Source: Chitinophagaceae bacterium (lineage in GTDB: Bacteria > Bacteroidota > Bacteroidia > Chitinophagales > Chitinophagaceae). Taken from it: 64,000 bases of DNA. The notes under the pieces are model-generated. The model was not told the DNA's origin. It saw only the letters and a list, made by a program, of their open reading frames with translations, and searched no databases. Of this stretch, positions 26,440 through 34,694 are shown one piece after another; within the stretch, counting starts at the first letter, position 1, and every line of letters starts with the position of its first letter. The stretch spans positions 186,001 through 250,000 of the forward strand of contig JADJTY010000015.1 of NCBI GenBank assembly GCA_016710935.1. The letters run 5' to 3'. The position numbers and the translations under genes were made by a program.

Positions 26440-28904
26440 TACTTTGCTTTTATATTTCCTGCTGCAAGCACCATCCTTAACTCTCCATAACTGATATCTT
26501 TTGGCAAATTATCGATTAAGGTCTTATGGCTGGCTATGCCATGTTTAGCGGCTGCATCCTGTATTAATTTTTGCTTTTTCTTATCAACCAGTTCATTGAC
26601 GTCAATCTCTCCGCTACCAACAAAATGAGCCAGGTGCCCCTCAATAGTGCTGATTGATAAATTCCTTTCTTTGGCAATGGAGGAAATGTCTTTAGTGGTC
26701 CTATATAACTGGAAAGAAACGGTTTTGGTATCTGTTTTAGATTCAGTATTTTTTGGTTTTCTTTCTCTTTTAGGATTTCCGGCCTTCGCATTCATATTGG
26801 TTTCCAGGCCATGTCTTTCACAAAAACTTACAACCGCTTCCAGGATCTCATCACCATATTTTTCAGCCTTTGCTTTACCAAATCCACCTATCTGCATCAG
26901 GTCTTTTTTAGTTAGCGGCAGGTAGGTGGCAATTTCCTGTAAAGAAGTTTGGTTTGCCACCATGTAAATTGGCTGGTCTGTTTCTTTACAAACCATGTTT
27001 CGCCAGCGTTTTAATGTGTCATACAACTCAGCATTGGAAAGATCAGTAACAATATCCTTTGTCTCCACCGCATAGCAGGTTAAATTGAATTTTTGCTGAA
27101 CATATTTTAATTTATGCTGTAAAAAACCGGTGACAGAAAAAGGCTGTTTGCAATATTGCAGATAAAAATTAGTGTTGTATAATGCCAGTGCCAGTTCATG
27201 TAGTTTTTCATTTATAGGTGCAGCAGCCTCTTTATGCTCGGTACTAACCGGGTGCGATTTTAATTCACGTATATAACTTTCAAACTTTGGAATAAAATGA
27301 TTGGCAGCATCAGAAATTCTTTTTTGAAGCCCGGTATTATTTTCAATCACGGCCTCTTCTTTCATTAAAAAAGAAATATGCCCGATAAATTTTAATCCAA
27401 CTTCTTTATCTGCTGCAAGGTGTTGCCGAAAATTCTCTACCCAGTTTTTTGAGTCGGCATTTAATTTATCCAGGTGCTGCTGTATTTGAAAACCTAATTG
27501 TTCAATACCGGAAACCGCTTCTCCAAATGAAAAGATATCTTCCAGTAATTGTTGTGTATATAATTGCCGGGCACCTGCAAAACGATCAGGTAATGAGCCT
27601 TTATAGGAAAGTGACTGCTGGCCTTTAATAACATTTTCATTACTGTGAATGGCCGAGGGTGCAATTTTACTAAGCAATACAATGCCAGCCAAGCTGGTGC
27701 AACGGCTTAAGGCTACATAAACCTGCCCGCTGCTGAAAGCTGCTCCGGCATCAATCATCACTTTTTCAAAAGTAAGTCCCTGGCTTTTGTGTATGGTGAT
27801 GGCCCAGGCAAGGCGTAGCGGATACTGGGTAAAAGTTCCAAGGGTTTCCTGTTCCAGTTTTCCGTCTGCCCGATTCAGGGTGTAACGGCTGTTCTCCCAG
27901 GTATCTTTACCTACTTCAATTTCATTGCTGTCGCAATCAACAATGATCTTATCTTTTCTTAATTCTTTTACTACGCCGATCTTACCATTATAATAGCGCC
28001 TTTGAATAAGGTCGTTCTTCAAGAACATAACCTGTGCGCCTTCTTTCAAACTCAATTCAAAATCTACCGGATACATATGCTCAGGAAAATCGTCTTCAAC
28101 CGCGGCTTTGTAATTAAAACCTGCGCCGTTTAATTTGTATAATTCCTGTTCATTGATCTGGTCGGCCTGTTTGTTGTGAGAGGTGAGAGTTATATACTTT
28201 TCATCCCGTTCTGGTCTGAATGTTGGATCATATCTTAAATGCAGATCCTCAAAATCATCTGCATCCATGTGATTGTTTCGAACCTTGTTTAAAAGTCTTA
28301 CAAAGCTATCTTCCTTCTGCCTGTAAATTTTATTGAGTTCAATCAGCAGGGGCAATTGTTCCTTTATGGCCAGACTGTCAAAAAAGAAAGGCGACTCGTA
28401 ATATTCATTTAAAATACTCCACTCCTGGTTTTGGGCCACCGGTGGTAACTGGTGAAGATCGCCGATGCATAATAATTGTACGCCGCCAAAAGGTAAGTGA
28501 TAATTTCTTCGGGTATGTCTTAAAATGGTGTCAATGGCGTCCATCACATCGCAACGCACCATGCTGATCTCATCAATTACCAGCAGCTCCATTTTACGCA
28601 ACAGTTGCTGCCGTTGTTTATTCTGCCTGATCTTTGCCAACAGATCTTCTTTATTATTTTTTGTTGGCAGAAAAGGATGAAAGGGTAACTGAAACAAACT
28701 GTGCAAAGTAACGCCACCGGCATTAATGGCAGCTACACCTGTGGGCGCAGCCACCACAATATTTTTGGTTGAATTTTCTTTCAGGTATTTCAGAAACGTG
28801 GTTTTACCGGTTCCGGCTTTACCGGTGAGAAAAATATTTTCATTGGTCTCAGTTACAAAGCGATAAGCCAGGTCGAATATTTCGTTTCGTTCAATAGTAG
28901 CCAC
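26439..28904 (-). CDS. Pif1-like superfamily 1B helicase with HRDC and helix-turn-helix C-terminus
   Basis: The 821-residue helicase carries Walker A GKAGTGKTTFLKYL (about 27-40), APTGVAAINAGGVTLHS, LLVIDEISMVRCDVMDAI, GDLHQLPPV and the RecD/Pif1 block PLRLAWAITIHKSQGLTFEKV with VYVALSRCTSL. The part after about residue 430 is helical. An HRDC-type domain (NQTSLQEIATYLPLTKKDLM, then IGGFGKAKAEKYG) lies near 650-710, and a helicase-type HTH_40 domain (DISSIAKERNLSISTIEGHL) near 740-800. It is likely to act on stalled forks, G-quadruplexes or RNA-DNA hybrids. It is the first gene of a two-helicase operon. Confidence 0.9.
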   Translation of the reverse strand: MATIERNEIFDLAYRFVTETNENIFLTGKAGTGKTTFLKYLKENSTKNIVVAAPTGVAAINAGGVTLHSLFQLPFHPFLPTKNNKEDLLAKIRQNKQRQQLLRKMELLVIDEISMVRCDVMDAIDTILRHTRRNYHLPFGGVQLLCIGDLHQLPPVAQNQEWSILNEYYESPFFFDSLAIKEQLPLLIELNKIYRQKEDSFVRLLNKVRNNHMDADDFEDLHLRYDPTFRPERDEKYITLTSHNKQADQINEQELYKLNGAGFNYKAAVEDDFPEHMYPVDFELSLKEGAQVMFLKNDLIQRRYYNGKIGVVKELRKDKIIVDCDSNEIEVGKDTWENSRYTLNRADGKLEQETLGTFTQYPLRLAWAITIHKSQGLTFEKVMIDAGAAFSSGQVYVALSRCTSLAGIVLLSKIAPSAIHSNENVIKGQQSLSYKGSLPDRFAGARQLYTQQLLEDIFSFGEAVSGIEQLGFQIQQHLDKLNADSKNWVENFRQHLAADKEVGLKFIGHISFLMKEEAVIENNTGLQKRISDAANHFIPKFESYIRELKSHPVSTEHKEAAAPINEKLHELALALYNTNFYLQYCKQPFSVTGFLQHKLKYVQQKFNLTCYAVETKDIVTDLSNAELYDTLKRWRNMVCKETDQPIYMVANQTSLQEIATYLPLTKKDLMQIGGFGKAKAEKYGDEILEAVVSFCERHGLETNMNAKAGNPKRERKPKNTESKTDTKTVSFQLYRTTKDISSIAKERNLSISTIEGHLAHFVGSGEIDVNELVDKKKQKLIQDAAAKHGIASHKTLIDNLPKDISYGELRMVLAAGNIKAK

Positions 28905-28930
28905 GTTATTGTTTTTTGGATGAAGAAAAA

Positions 28931-29503
28931 CTAAGCCTGCGGCTTAGTCAAGGTTAGCCACGGATTACACAGATTTGCACGGATGAGATGCAAACGGGAA
29001 ATTATAATACCAATCTTTTGAACTCGAGGTTTGATTTACCAAAATTAACTATTAAGCCTAATGAGCAACCGGATACTTTCATATAATATAATGTTTGTGC
29101 AATAAAATCATTTGATATGCCGTCTTTGGTTGCTTTTGCTTCAACAATTACACTACCCATCACAAAAAAATCGGCATAAAATTTATGTGGTAAAATTATT
29201 CCTTTGTAATTGATATCAAACTCTTTTTCTCTTGTAAAATCAATTTCACTTTCAGCAAATTCAATTTGCATAGCATCTTTATAAACTATCTCTAAAAAGC
29301 CATGGCCTAAAAAGGTATGAACCCTCATACAGCCCCCAATAATACCATAGCTTATATCTTCATGAATAAGTTGTGGCATAATATCTCAAAACTTTAAAAT
29401 TTAAAAAAGGCCACGGACCACACTTATTAACACAGATCTTTCTTTTGTATTTCATCCGTGCAAATCTGTGTAATCCGTGGCTAAAAGTTTAAGCCGTAGG
29501 CTT
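28931..29503. mobile_element. inverted-repeat-bounded element carrying a GxxExxY gene
   Basis: A 33-nt sequence at 28954-28986 (begins TTAGCCACGGATTACACAG) recurs as an exact reverse complement at 29452-29484, enclosing one gene. Just outside each arm sits a small palindrome TAAGCC-NNN-GGCTTA (about 28932-28946 and 29489-29503); the right one forms the 3' end of the ssb gene. A degenerate extra copy of the arm lies at about 29411-29438. No transposase is present, so calling this mobile is inference from the symmetry. Confidence 0.5.
29002..29379 (-). CDS. GxxExxY protein (PDDEXK_3 family)
   Basis: The 125-residue protein has the family motif GFLEIVY near residues 27-33. A downstream YADFFVMGSVIVEAKAT has the D...ExK arrangement of the PD-(D/E)xK nuclease fold. 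GxxExxY proteins (PF13366) are common in environmental bacteria and uncharacterised; a nuclease role is predicted only from fold. The gene is enclosed by a 33-bp perfect inverted repeat, which suggests it moves or is maintained as a unit with these repeats. No partner gene is seen. Confidence 0.85.
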   Translation of the reverse strand: MPQLIHEDISYGIIGGCMRVHTFLGHGFLEIVYKDAMQIEFAESEIDFTREKEFDINYKGIILPHKFYADFFVMGSVIVEAKATKDGISNDFIAQTLYYMKVSGCSLGLIVNFGKSNLEFKRLVL

Positions 29504-29836
29504 ATCACCTCCAAACATCAACAACTCATTTACCTCTACTTCGGTGATATACTTTTTGTTACCCTCCTTATCAGTGTAACTGCGGTTGATGAGTTTGCCT
29601 TCAACGGCTACTTCTTTACCCTTGGTTAAATACTTTTCGGCAATTTCTGCCACTTTACCCCAGGCAACCAGGTTGTGCCAGGTGGTTTCTGTTACTTTTT
29701 CGCCTTTGGCGTTGCGGTAGCTCTCGTTGGTGGCTACGCTGAAACGTGCCAGCTTTTTACCGCTTTCGGTTGTTTTTACTTCTGGTGCGTTGCCCAGGTT
29801 ACCAATCAATTGAACTTTGTTTTTTAATGCGTACAT
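29489..29836 (-). CDS. ssb: short single-stranded DNA-binding protein
   Basis: The 115-residue OB-fold protein starts MYALKNKVQLIGNLGNAPEVK and contains TTWHNLVAWGKVAEIAEKYL and the RSYTDKEGNKKYITEVEV strand, all typical of SSB. It lacks the long linker and acidic tip (DDDIPF-like) that recruit repair and replication proteins. It ends FGGDKPTA, with the last codons lying in the repeat TAAGCC-NNN-GGCTTA. It may be an accessory SSB paralogue rather than the replicative one. A family palindrome lies immediately upstream at 29854-29880. Confidence 0.9.
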   Translation of the reverse strand: MYALKNKVQLIGNLGNAPEVKTTESGKKLARFSVATNESYRNAKGEKVTETTWHNLVAWGKVAEIAEKYLTKGKEVAVEGKLINRSYTDKEGNKKYITEVEVNELLMFGGDKPTA

Positions 29837-29853
29837 GTTTTTTCGTTTTGCTT

Positions 29854-29880
29854 GGCCGCCATAGCCTTGGCGAAGGCGGA
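29854..29880. repeat. REP-like palindrome upstream of ssb
   Basis: GGCCGCCATAGCCTTGGCGAAGGCGGA is an imperfect palindrome (CCGCC...GGCGG). It shares the pattern CCNCCNTAGCNTNNGCGAAGGNGG with a copy inside the coding region at 61407-61432. Confidence 0.55.
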
Positions 29881-30067
29881 CAATTGTTAAAAATTAATTT
29901 ATTTCAACCAACCGGTTTTGACGTCATTTCCGATTGACAATGCAAAGATGGGGTTGCCAAAAAGCGATACCCGGAGATTATCCCTTTACTTCCCTGTATA
30001 ACCGTATGTAAACGGGTGTATTGAAAATGTTTTGTATATTTATTATATCCAAACCCTTATCCATACT

Positions 30068-30442
30068 ATGTTACACGAAAAAGAAAACAAAACCTGTCTT
30101 TTTTGCGAAAAGGCAGTAAAGGGCCGCAGCGATAAAAAATTTTGCGACGATTATTGCCGGGCAGCCTACAATAATGAATTGAAGAGTGCAGCCAACAACA
30201 ACATACGCAACGTAAACAATGCCCTTGGTAAAAACCGCCGCATACTGGAAAGCCTGCTGCCCCAGGGAGAAGCAACTGCAAAAGCCAGCCGCGATAAACT
30301 GATTGAAAAAGGGTTTCAGTTTAAATACCACACACATATATATCATACCAAAACCGACAAGACCTATTTTTATTGTTATGAGTATGGGTATTTACCGCTG
30401 GAGAATAACTGGTATTTAATTGTGAAGCGGAACGAAGAGTGA
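30068..30442 (+). CDS. small zinc-ribbon protein of unknown function
   Basis: The 124-residue soluble product starts MLHEKENKTCLFCEKAVKGR. The N-terminal CxxC...CxxxC pattern (CLFC, then FCDDYC) should bind one zinc ion. A helical middle (NVNNALGKNRRILESLLPQG) and a beta-rich C-terminal half (FKYHTHIYHTKTDKTYFYCYEYGYLPLENNWYLIV) follow. Similar proteins are common in Bacteroidota without assigned role. The frame is open to 30032, but the residues before 30068 look like 5' leader. It is a stand-alone gene. Confidence 0.7.
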   Translation: MLHEKENKTCLFCEKAVKGRSDKKFCDDYCRAAYNNELKSAANNNIRNVNNALGKNRRILESLLPQGEATAKASRDKLIEKGFQFKYHTHIYHTKTDKTYFYCYEYGYLPLENNWYLIVKRNEE

Positions 30443-30461
30443 TATGCCTTCGGCAAAAAAT

Positions 30462-30550
30462 GTTGCCACAGATTGCACAAAATGGACAGAAAAATGCAGC
30501 ATAATTTCAAAAAGAAAAATTTGTGTAATCGGTGCATTCCGTGGCAAATC
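30462..30550. repeat. degenerate inverted repeat of the CCACGGATT/CACAGATT type
   Basis: The left arm (TTGCCACAGATTGCACAAAAT region) pairs imperfectly with the right arm (ATTTGTGTAATCGGTGCATTCCGTGGCA). The words match those around the GxxExxY gene at 28954 and 29452, but no gene lies between the arms here. Confidence 0.5.
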
Positions 30551-30624
30551 CATTTCTGTGATTCTCCGCAGGATGCTGTGCATGTGATTCCCGAAAATGT
30601 CTGGACAGGTCAGTGGCAATGATG

Positions 30625-30632
30625 TACTTTTG
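30625..30632 (+). promoter_or_regulatory. -7 promoter element TACTTTTG for the T9SS type B protein
   Basis: Exact TAnnTTTG match 11 bp before the ATG at 30643, implying a very short leader. Confidence 0.45.
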
Positions 30633-30642
30633 CAGATTAATT

Positions 30643-32589
30643 ATGAAATTGGGATTGTTTTTAAATAGAACCGCAGGGATTATTTTTTCACTTGCAGGCA
30701 TGGTTTGCTTTTCGCAGCAAGCCCGTGCACAATGTGCCACCCCTGTTACTGTTTTCCCATACACCGAAGGCTTTGAAACAACGAATGGCAACTGGACAAC
30801 AGGCGGTACCGTCAGCGACTGGGCATGGGGCACACCAGCCAAAACCGTTATTAATAGTGCAGCTACCGGTACAAAGTGCTGGATAGTTGGCGGACTTTCA
30901 ACAAGCAGTTATAACGATGGAGAAAGGTCGTGGTTGCAAAGCCCCTGTTTTGATTTTACAACACTTCAGTATCCTCATATAGCTTTTAATGTTTTTTGGG
31001 AGATGGAACAGCGATTTGATGGCGCAGGCTTTCAATACTCAACCGACCTGGGAGCTACCTGGTCAAATGTGGGTGCTGTATCTGAACCGGCTAACTGTTT
31101 AAATAGTAACTGGTTCAATTTTTCACCCATTACCAATATGAACGGCCTTGCAACTGTAAGAGATGGATGGTCGGGTACTATACGGCCTACAGCCACACCC
31201 TGCCTGGGGGGCAATGGAAGCGGTGGTTGGGTAAATGCACAACATAGTTTGATCAATCTTGCCGGTACACCAAACGTTATTTTTCGTTTTATTTTTGGTG
31301 CGGGCACAACATGTAATGCATACGATGGCTTTGCGGTTGATGATATTGTTATTGGCGAAGCCCCGCCAAATAATGCATCATTTACTTACTCCTGTACCAA
31401 TAACAATACAGTAGCTTTTAACAATACATCAATACTTTGCCCGCAACTTAGCTGGGATTTTGGAGATCCTGCATCCGGTGCAAATAATACATCTACCCTT
31501 GCAAACCCCACACATACATTTAGCGGACCGGGTCAATACGCAGTTACATTAACAGCAACAGGCCCGGGAAATGGACCTTCTACTTCTCCCCCGCAAACCA
31601 TCAATATACTTGGTGTAACAACATTTGTAACCGGTAATAATTGTGCAGGTGATAATACCGGAACTGCAACAGCCATTGTAACTCCGATGGCGGCAGGACC
31701 ATTCTTTCACAGTTGGAACACAATGCCCCCACAAACAACACCTGCTATTACCGGCCTTACAACAGGAACTTACACGGTTACAGTTAATGCAATAAACAGC
31801 TGCCAAACCACCGCCACAGCCATTATTACCGCACCGGCTGCATTGGCACATACCGTAAATATTATACAACCGGGCTGCGGAATTTTAACCGGCACCGCAA
31901 CCGTTAATGAAACCGGTGGCACTCCACCCTATACATACGCATGGTCTCCATCGGGTGGCAGCGGGCCAACCGCCAGCGGACTGGCACCCGGCAACTATAC
32001 CGTTACCGTTACCGACAGCAAAGCATGTTTTGAAAATATTAATATTAATATAGCAACAGCTGCTACGCCAACCATCAGCATTACCAATAAAAAAGATGCA
32101 AGTTGTTTTGGTGAAAAAGACGGCAGTGCAACAGCCCTGGCAAGCGGCGGCAACCCGCCTTATACCTATAGCTGGAATACCTTGCCCGCACAAAATACCG
32201 CAACCGCCACAAACCTTGCTGCAGGTATGTATACCGTTACTGCAACGGATAATACCGGTGGTTGTGTTGTATCAACCCAGGTACAAATTACTGAACCACC
32301 ACAAGGCAGTTGCGGCGATGTGTTTTTCCCAAATGCGTTTACTCCCAATGGTGATGCCCTCAACCCCGACTTTGGCGCTTTTGGAAATGTGGCCGCCATC
32401 AGCAATTATCTATTACATATTTACAACCGCTATGGCCAACTTGTTTTTTATACCCGCAACCCTTCTGTAAGATGGGATGGTTTGTACAAAGGCAAACAGC
32501 TAAGTGGCAGTTATGTATGGGTGGCCAGCTTTATGTATAAGGGTACTATTAAAAGAGAAGAGCAGGGATCGGTATTGATCATCAGGTAA
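30643..32589 (+). CDS. T9SS type B cell-surface protein with PKD and SprB-like repeats
   Basis: The 648-residue secreted protein has a signal peptide (IIFSLAGMVCFSQQARAQ). An N-terminal jelly-roll-like domain (EGFETTNGNWTTGG, about residues 40-230) precedes a PKD domain (LSWDFGDPASG, then HTFSGPGQYAVTLTA). Three SprB-type repeats follow (GTYTVTVNA, PPYTYAWSPSGG, PPYTYSWNTLPA). The C-terminal CHU_C/gliding-motility domain (FFPNAFTPNGDALNP, then LHIYNRYGQLVF and WDGLYKGKQLSGSYVW) is the type B T9SS sorting signal. The ATG at 30643 is preferred over an upstream one at 30613 because it directly begins the signal peptide and fits the promoter. It is probably an adhesin. Confidence 0.9.
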   Translation: MKLGLFLNRTAGIIFSLAGMVCFSQQARAQCATPVTVFPYTEGFETTNGNWTTGGTVSDWAWGTPAKTVINSAATGTKCWIVGGLSTSSYNDGERSWLQSPCFDFTTLQYPHIAFNVFWEMEQRFDGAGFQYSTDLGATWSNVGAVSEPANCLNSNWFNFSPITNMNGLATVRDGWSGTIRPTATPCLGGNGSGGWVNAQHSLINLAGTPNVIFRFIFGAGTTCNAYDGFAVDDIVIGEAPPNNASFTYSCTNNNTVAFNNTSILCPQLSWDFGDPASGANNTSTLANPTHTFSGPGQYAVTLTATGPGNGPSTSPPQTINILGVTTFVTGNNCAGDNTGTATAIVTPMAAGPFFHSWNTMPPQTTPAITGLTTGTYTVTVNAINSCQTTATAIITAPAALAHTVNIIQPGCGILTGTATVNETGGTPPYTYAWSPSGGSGPTASGLAPGNYTVTVTDSKACFENININIATAATPTISITNKKDASCFGEKDGSATALASGGNPPYTYSWNTLPAQNTATATNLAAGMYTVTATDNTGGCVVSTQVQITEPPQGSCGDVFFPNAFTPNGDALNPDFGAFGNVAAISNYLLHIYNRYGQLVFYTRNPSVRWDGLYKGKQLSGSYVWVASFMYKGTIKREEQGSVLIIR

Positions 32590-32775
32590 GTCCTTTCTAT
32601 ACTTTATTTTAAACTTCAGTTCCGGAAACAAAAACTGCCCATCAAAGAATCACGCAATTTTTTTCCATAATTGTGTAAGACAGTTTCAGGTAGATAATTA
32701 TATCTTACCTCCCGGTAATATTGTAAAGGCATTGTTTTTACAAACCAATTAATTTAACTGACAAAAAATCTAACA

Positions 32776-33363
32776 ATGAAAAAAATCAAGCAAATACTCA
32801 TGTTCGGTAGCTTGTTATCTGTACTTATTTTTACAGCCTGCAGCAACAACGAAAAGAAAGAAAACACTGTCGCAACTACCGAAAATACGGAAGTAAATTC
32901 ATCACAAGCTGCTGCAGCAATAGCTACACTAACAACCACAGTGCCCGATACAACACTTAGCGGTACTGCAGAATTTATGCAAGAAAACGGGAAGGTTAAA
33001 ATGATATTAAACATCACCTGTTTAACCATGGCCAATAAAAGCGTGGCAGTTCATTTGCACGAAATGGGCGATTGTGGCGATATGGGTAAAATGGCACACG
33101 GCCATTGGAACCCCACCAACCAGCAACACGGCAAATGGGGCAGCAGTAGTTTTCACAGCGGTGATATCGGCAATGTAAGTTTAGATGCTGCAGGCAAAGG
33201 AACATTAGAAATGGAAACAGATCTGTGGAGTATGGGAGGCGATGAAAAAACAAATATTTTGAACAGGTCGGTGATAGTGCATAGTGGCGTAGATGATTTT
33301 ACAACCCAGCCTACCGGTAATGCCGGGTCACGCATTGGCTGCGGTGTTATCACAAAAAAATAA
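32776..33363 (+). CDS. sodC: Cu/Zn superoxide dismutase lipoprotein
   Basis: The 195-residue product carries a lipoprotein signal (LIFTACSNN, lipobox Cys at about 22), so it acts in the periplasm or on the outer membrane. The copper and zinc ligands are visible in VAVHLHEMGDCGD, HGHWNPTNQQHGKW and SSFHSGDIGNV, and the C-terminal VIVHSGVDDFTTQPTGNAGSRIGCGVI carries the last copper His and the conserved Arg and Cys. The disulfide Cys pair is present. It dismutates extracytoplasmic superoxide. It is followed by a strong terminator. Confidence 0.95.
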   Translation: MKKIKQILMFGSLLSVLIFTACSNNEKKENTVATTENTEVNSSQAAAAIATLTTTVPDTTLSGTAEFMQENGKVKMILNITCLTMANKSVAVHLHEMGDCGDMGKMAHGHWNPTNQQHGKWGSSSFHSGDIGNVSLDAAGKGTLEMETDLWSMGGDEKTNILNRSVIVHSGVDDFTTQPTGNAGSRIGCGVITKK

Positions 33364-33380
33364 TTACGGTTATTGAATTG

Positions 33381-33442
33381 AATACCGGCAGGCAGGTTAT
33401 TGGCAAATTGATTGCTCCAAACTGCCAGCCGGTATTTTTTTT
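33381..33442 (+). terminator. terminator after sodC
   Basis: AATACCGGCAGGCAG (33381-33395) pairs with CTGCCAGCCGGTATT (33422-33436), one mismatch, and is followed by a T run. The arm overlaps a REP-like word also found at 248 and 35746. Confidence 0.75.
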
Positions 33443-33479
33443 GTAACTTTAGCCTATAAGTTTATAAAAACTATATTCA

Positions 33480-33725
33480 ATGACAACTTTAGCCATTCGT
33501 CAGCAATTACATAGCTACCTGGAAGTAGCCGACGACAAAAAAATAAAAGCCATCTATACTATGATGGAAGATGAAATAAAAGAAAGGGCTGTTGAGTATA
33601 CCGATGATTTTAAAGCAGAGCTTGACAGAAGACAAACCGCATACAAAAACGGAAAGGCTAAAATAATTACAGCCGGGGAAAGCAAAAAAAGAATTCAGAA
33701 AATTTTAAAAGCAGCAGGCAGGTAA
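33480..33725 (+). CDS. antitoxin of a RelE/ParE-type toxin-antitoxin pair
   Basis: The 81-residue, mainly helical protein (MTTLAIRQQLHSYLEVADDKKIKAIYTMMEDEIKE) resembles the addiction-module antitoxins that precede RelE/ParE toxins in Bacteroidota. The basic C-terminal tail (ESKKRIQKILKAAGR) probably wraps the toxin. No sequence-specific DNA-binding motif is obvious at the N-terminus. The stop overlaps the toxin ATG by one base (TAATG), so the two are translationally coupled. Confidence 0.8.
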   Translation: MTTLAIRQQLHSYLEVADDKKIKAIYTMMEDEIKERAVEYTDDFKAELDRRQTAYKNGKAKIITAGESKKRIQKILKAAGR

Positions 33726-34024
33726 TGGCTTTTAAATATATACTGCTTGAAGGTGCCCAGATAGATTATGAAGAATCATTGCAATGGTATACAGTAAGAA
33801 GTGGTACGGCAGCAGTAAATTTTATAAAAGCAATGGAAGCTGCCATGAACCTGATTTGTGCAAACCCAAAAAGATGGCGCAACAAATACAAAAATTATCA
33901 CGAACTAGGATTAAGAAAATATCCCTTCTCAATTATCTACATTATTGACGCAGAAAAAGAACTGGTTATTGTAACATCTGTTTATCATCACAGGCGAACT
34001 CCTAAAAAAAGGTATAATAAATAA
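33725..34024 (+). CDS. RelE/ParE superfamily toxin
   Basis: The 99-residue protein has the fold pattern of RelE/ParE: N-terminal strand and helices (YILLEGAQIDYEESLQWYTVRSG), then NPKRWRNKYKNYHELGLRKYPFSIIYIIDAEKELVIVTSVYHHRRTPKKRY. The C-terminal HHRRTPKKRY block is the usual conserved basic end. It is either an mRNA interferase or a gyrase poison, and sequence alone does not say which. It forms an operon with the antitoxin just before it. Confidence 0.87.
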   Translation: MAFKYILLEGAQIDYEESLQWYTVRSGTAAVNFIKAMEAAMNLICANPKRWRNKYKNYHELGLRKYPFSIIYIIDAEKELVIVTSVYHHRRTPKKRYNK

Positions 34025-34028
34025 ATTA

Positions 34029-34187
34029 TTACCCCAGCTTACCCGTTAACAAATTTTTATACAATTCATTCTCCTTTTTAAGATCAGCGATCTGCTGCTG
34101 TAGTTCCAACTCTATCTCTGTTGGTTGCTGTAAAGGAAATTCATCGGATAAACGGGCAAAGAAATCATACTCCAATATTTCGCCCAT
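34029..34187 (-). CDS. small 52-residue coiled-coil protein, possible remnant of a regulator
   Basis: The reading frame starts at ATG 34187 and reads MGEILEYDFFARLSDEFPLQ, then a charged heptad-like helix (ELQQQIADLKKENELYKNLL), ending at TAA 34029-34031. The LEYDFFARLS segment plus a Lys/Glu-rich helix resembles the C-terminal part of Bacteroidota XRE-type regulators, so this may be the tail of a lost helix-turn-helix gene, kept as an open frame. Promoter and ribosome binding site are unclear. Confidence 0.4.
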   Translation of the reverse strand: MGEILEYDFFARLSDEFPLQQPTEIELELQQQIADLKKENELYKNLLTGKLG

Positions 34188-34291
34188 TTTTTTTCCACAG
34201 TATGGCCGAAGAGGTATATTAAAAATTAGTAGTTTGAAGAAGAAGGGTTGTGTATATTAGAGGTAATTTTCAAGGTTAAAAACTTTTTCAA

Positions 34292-34675
34292 ATGAGAACA
34301 TTAACTAACTTCTTATTATGCCTGGTACTTATTTCATTGTATAGCTGCAGCGGTTCAGACACTTACAGGGGCGCCTGGAAAGCAATTAATGAAAAAGGAG
34401 AAAAATTTGAAATAAATTTCGAGGCAAAAGATTTCACTATAAAAGACAGTACCGGCAAGACAGACACCTACAAATACAAGCAGAATGCTGTTTCCATAAA
34501 AAATTCTATTGAAACCTATGGCATCCAGGTAAGTGATGGAAAATCCTATCAAATAAATTTTCCGATTGCCAATGATGAAACTAAGGGTGTTATCAAAGAT
34601 GCAGCAGGCAGGCCCCTTTATATAATTGGCAGATCAGGGTATGTACAATATGAAGAAATTTATGGCCTGAAATAA
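34292..34675 (+). CDS. small lipoprotein of unknown function
   Basis: The 127-residue product has a lipoprotein signal (LCLVLISLYSCSGSD, lipobox Cys near residue 19). The mature part is a short beta-rich domain (GAWKAINEKGEKFEINFEAKDFTIKD), reminiscent of lipocalin-like or DUF-type lipoproteins, with no family recognised. It lies 19 bp before the M23 peptidase gene and is probably co-transcribed with it. Confidence 0.7.
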   Translation: MRTLTNFLLCLVLISLYSCSGSDTYRGAWKAINEKGEKFEINFEAKDFTIKDSTGKTDTYKYKQNAVSIKNSIETYGIQVSDGKSYQINFPIANDETKGVIKDAAGRPLYIIGRSGYVQYEEIYGLK

Positions 34676-34694
34676 AATTAATTAAACCACACTA

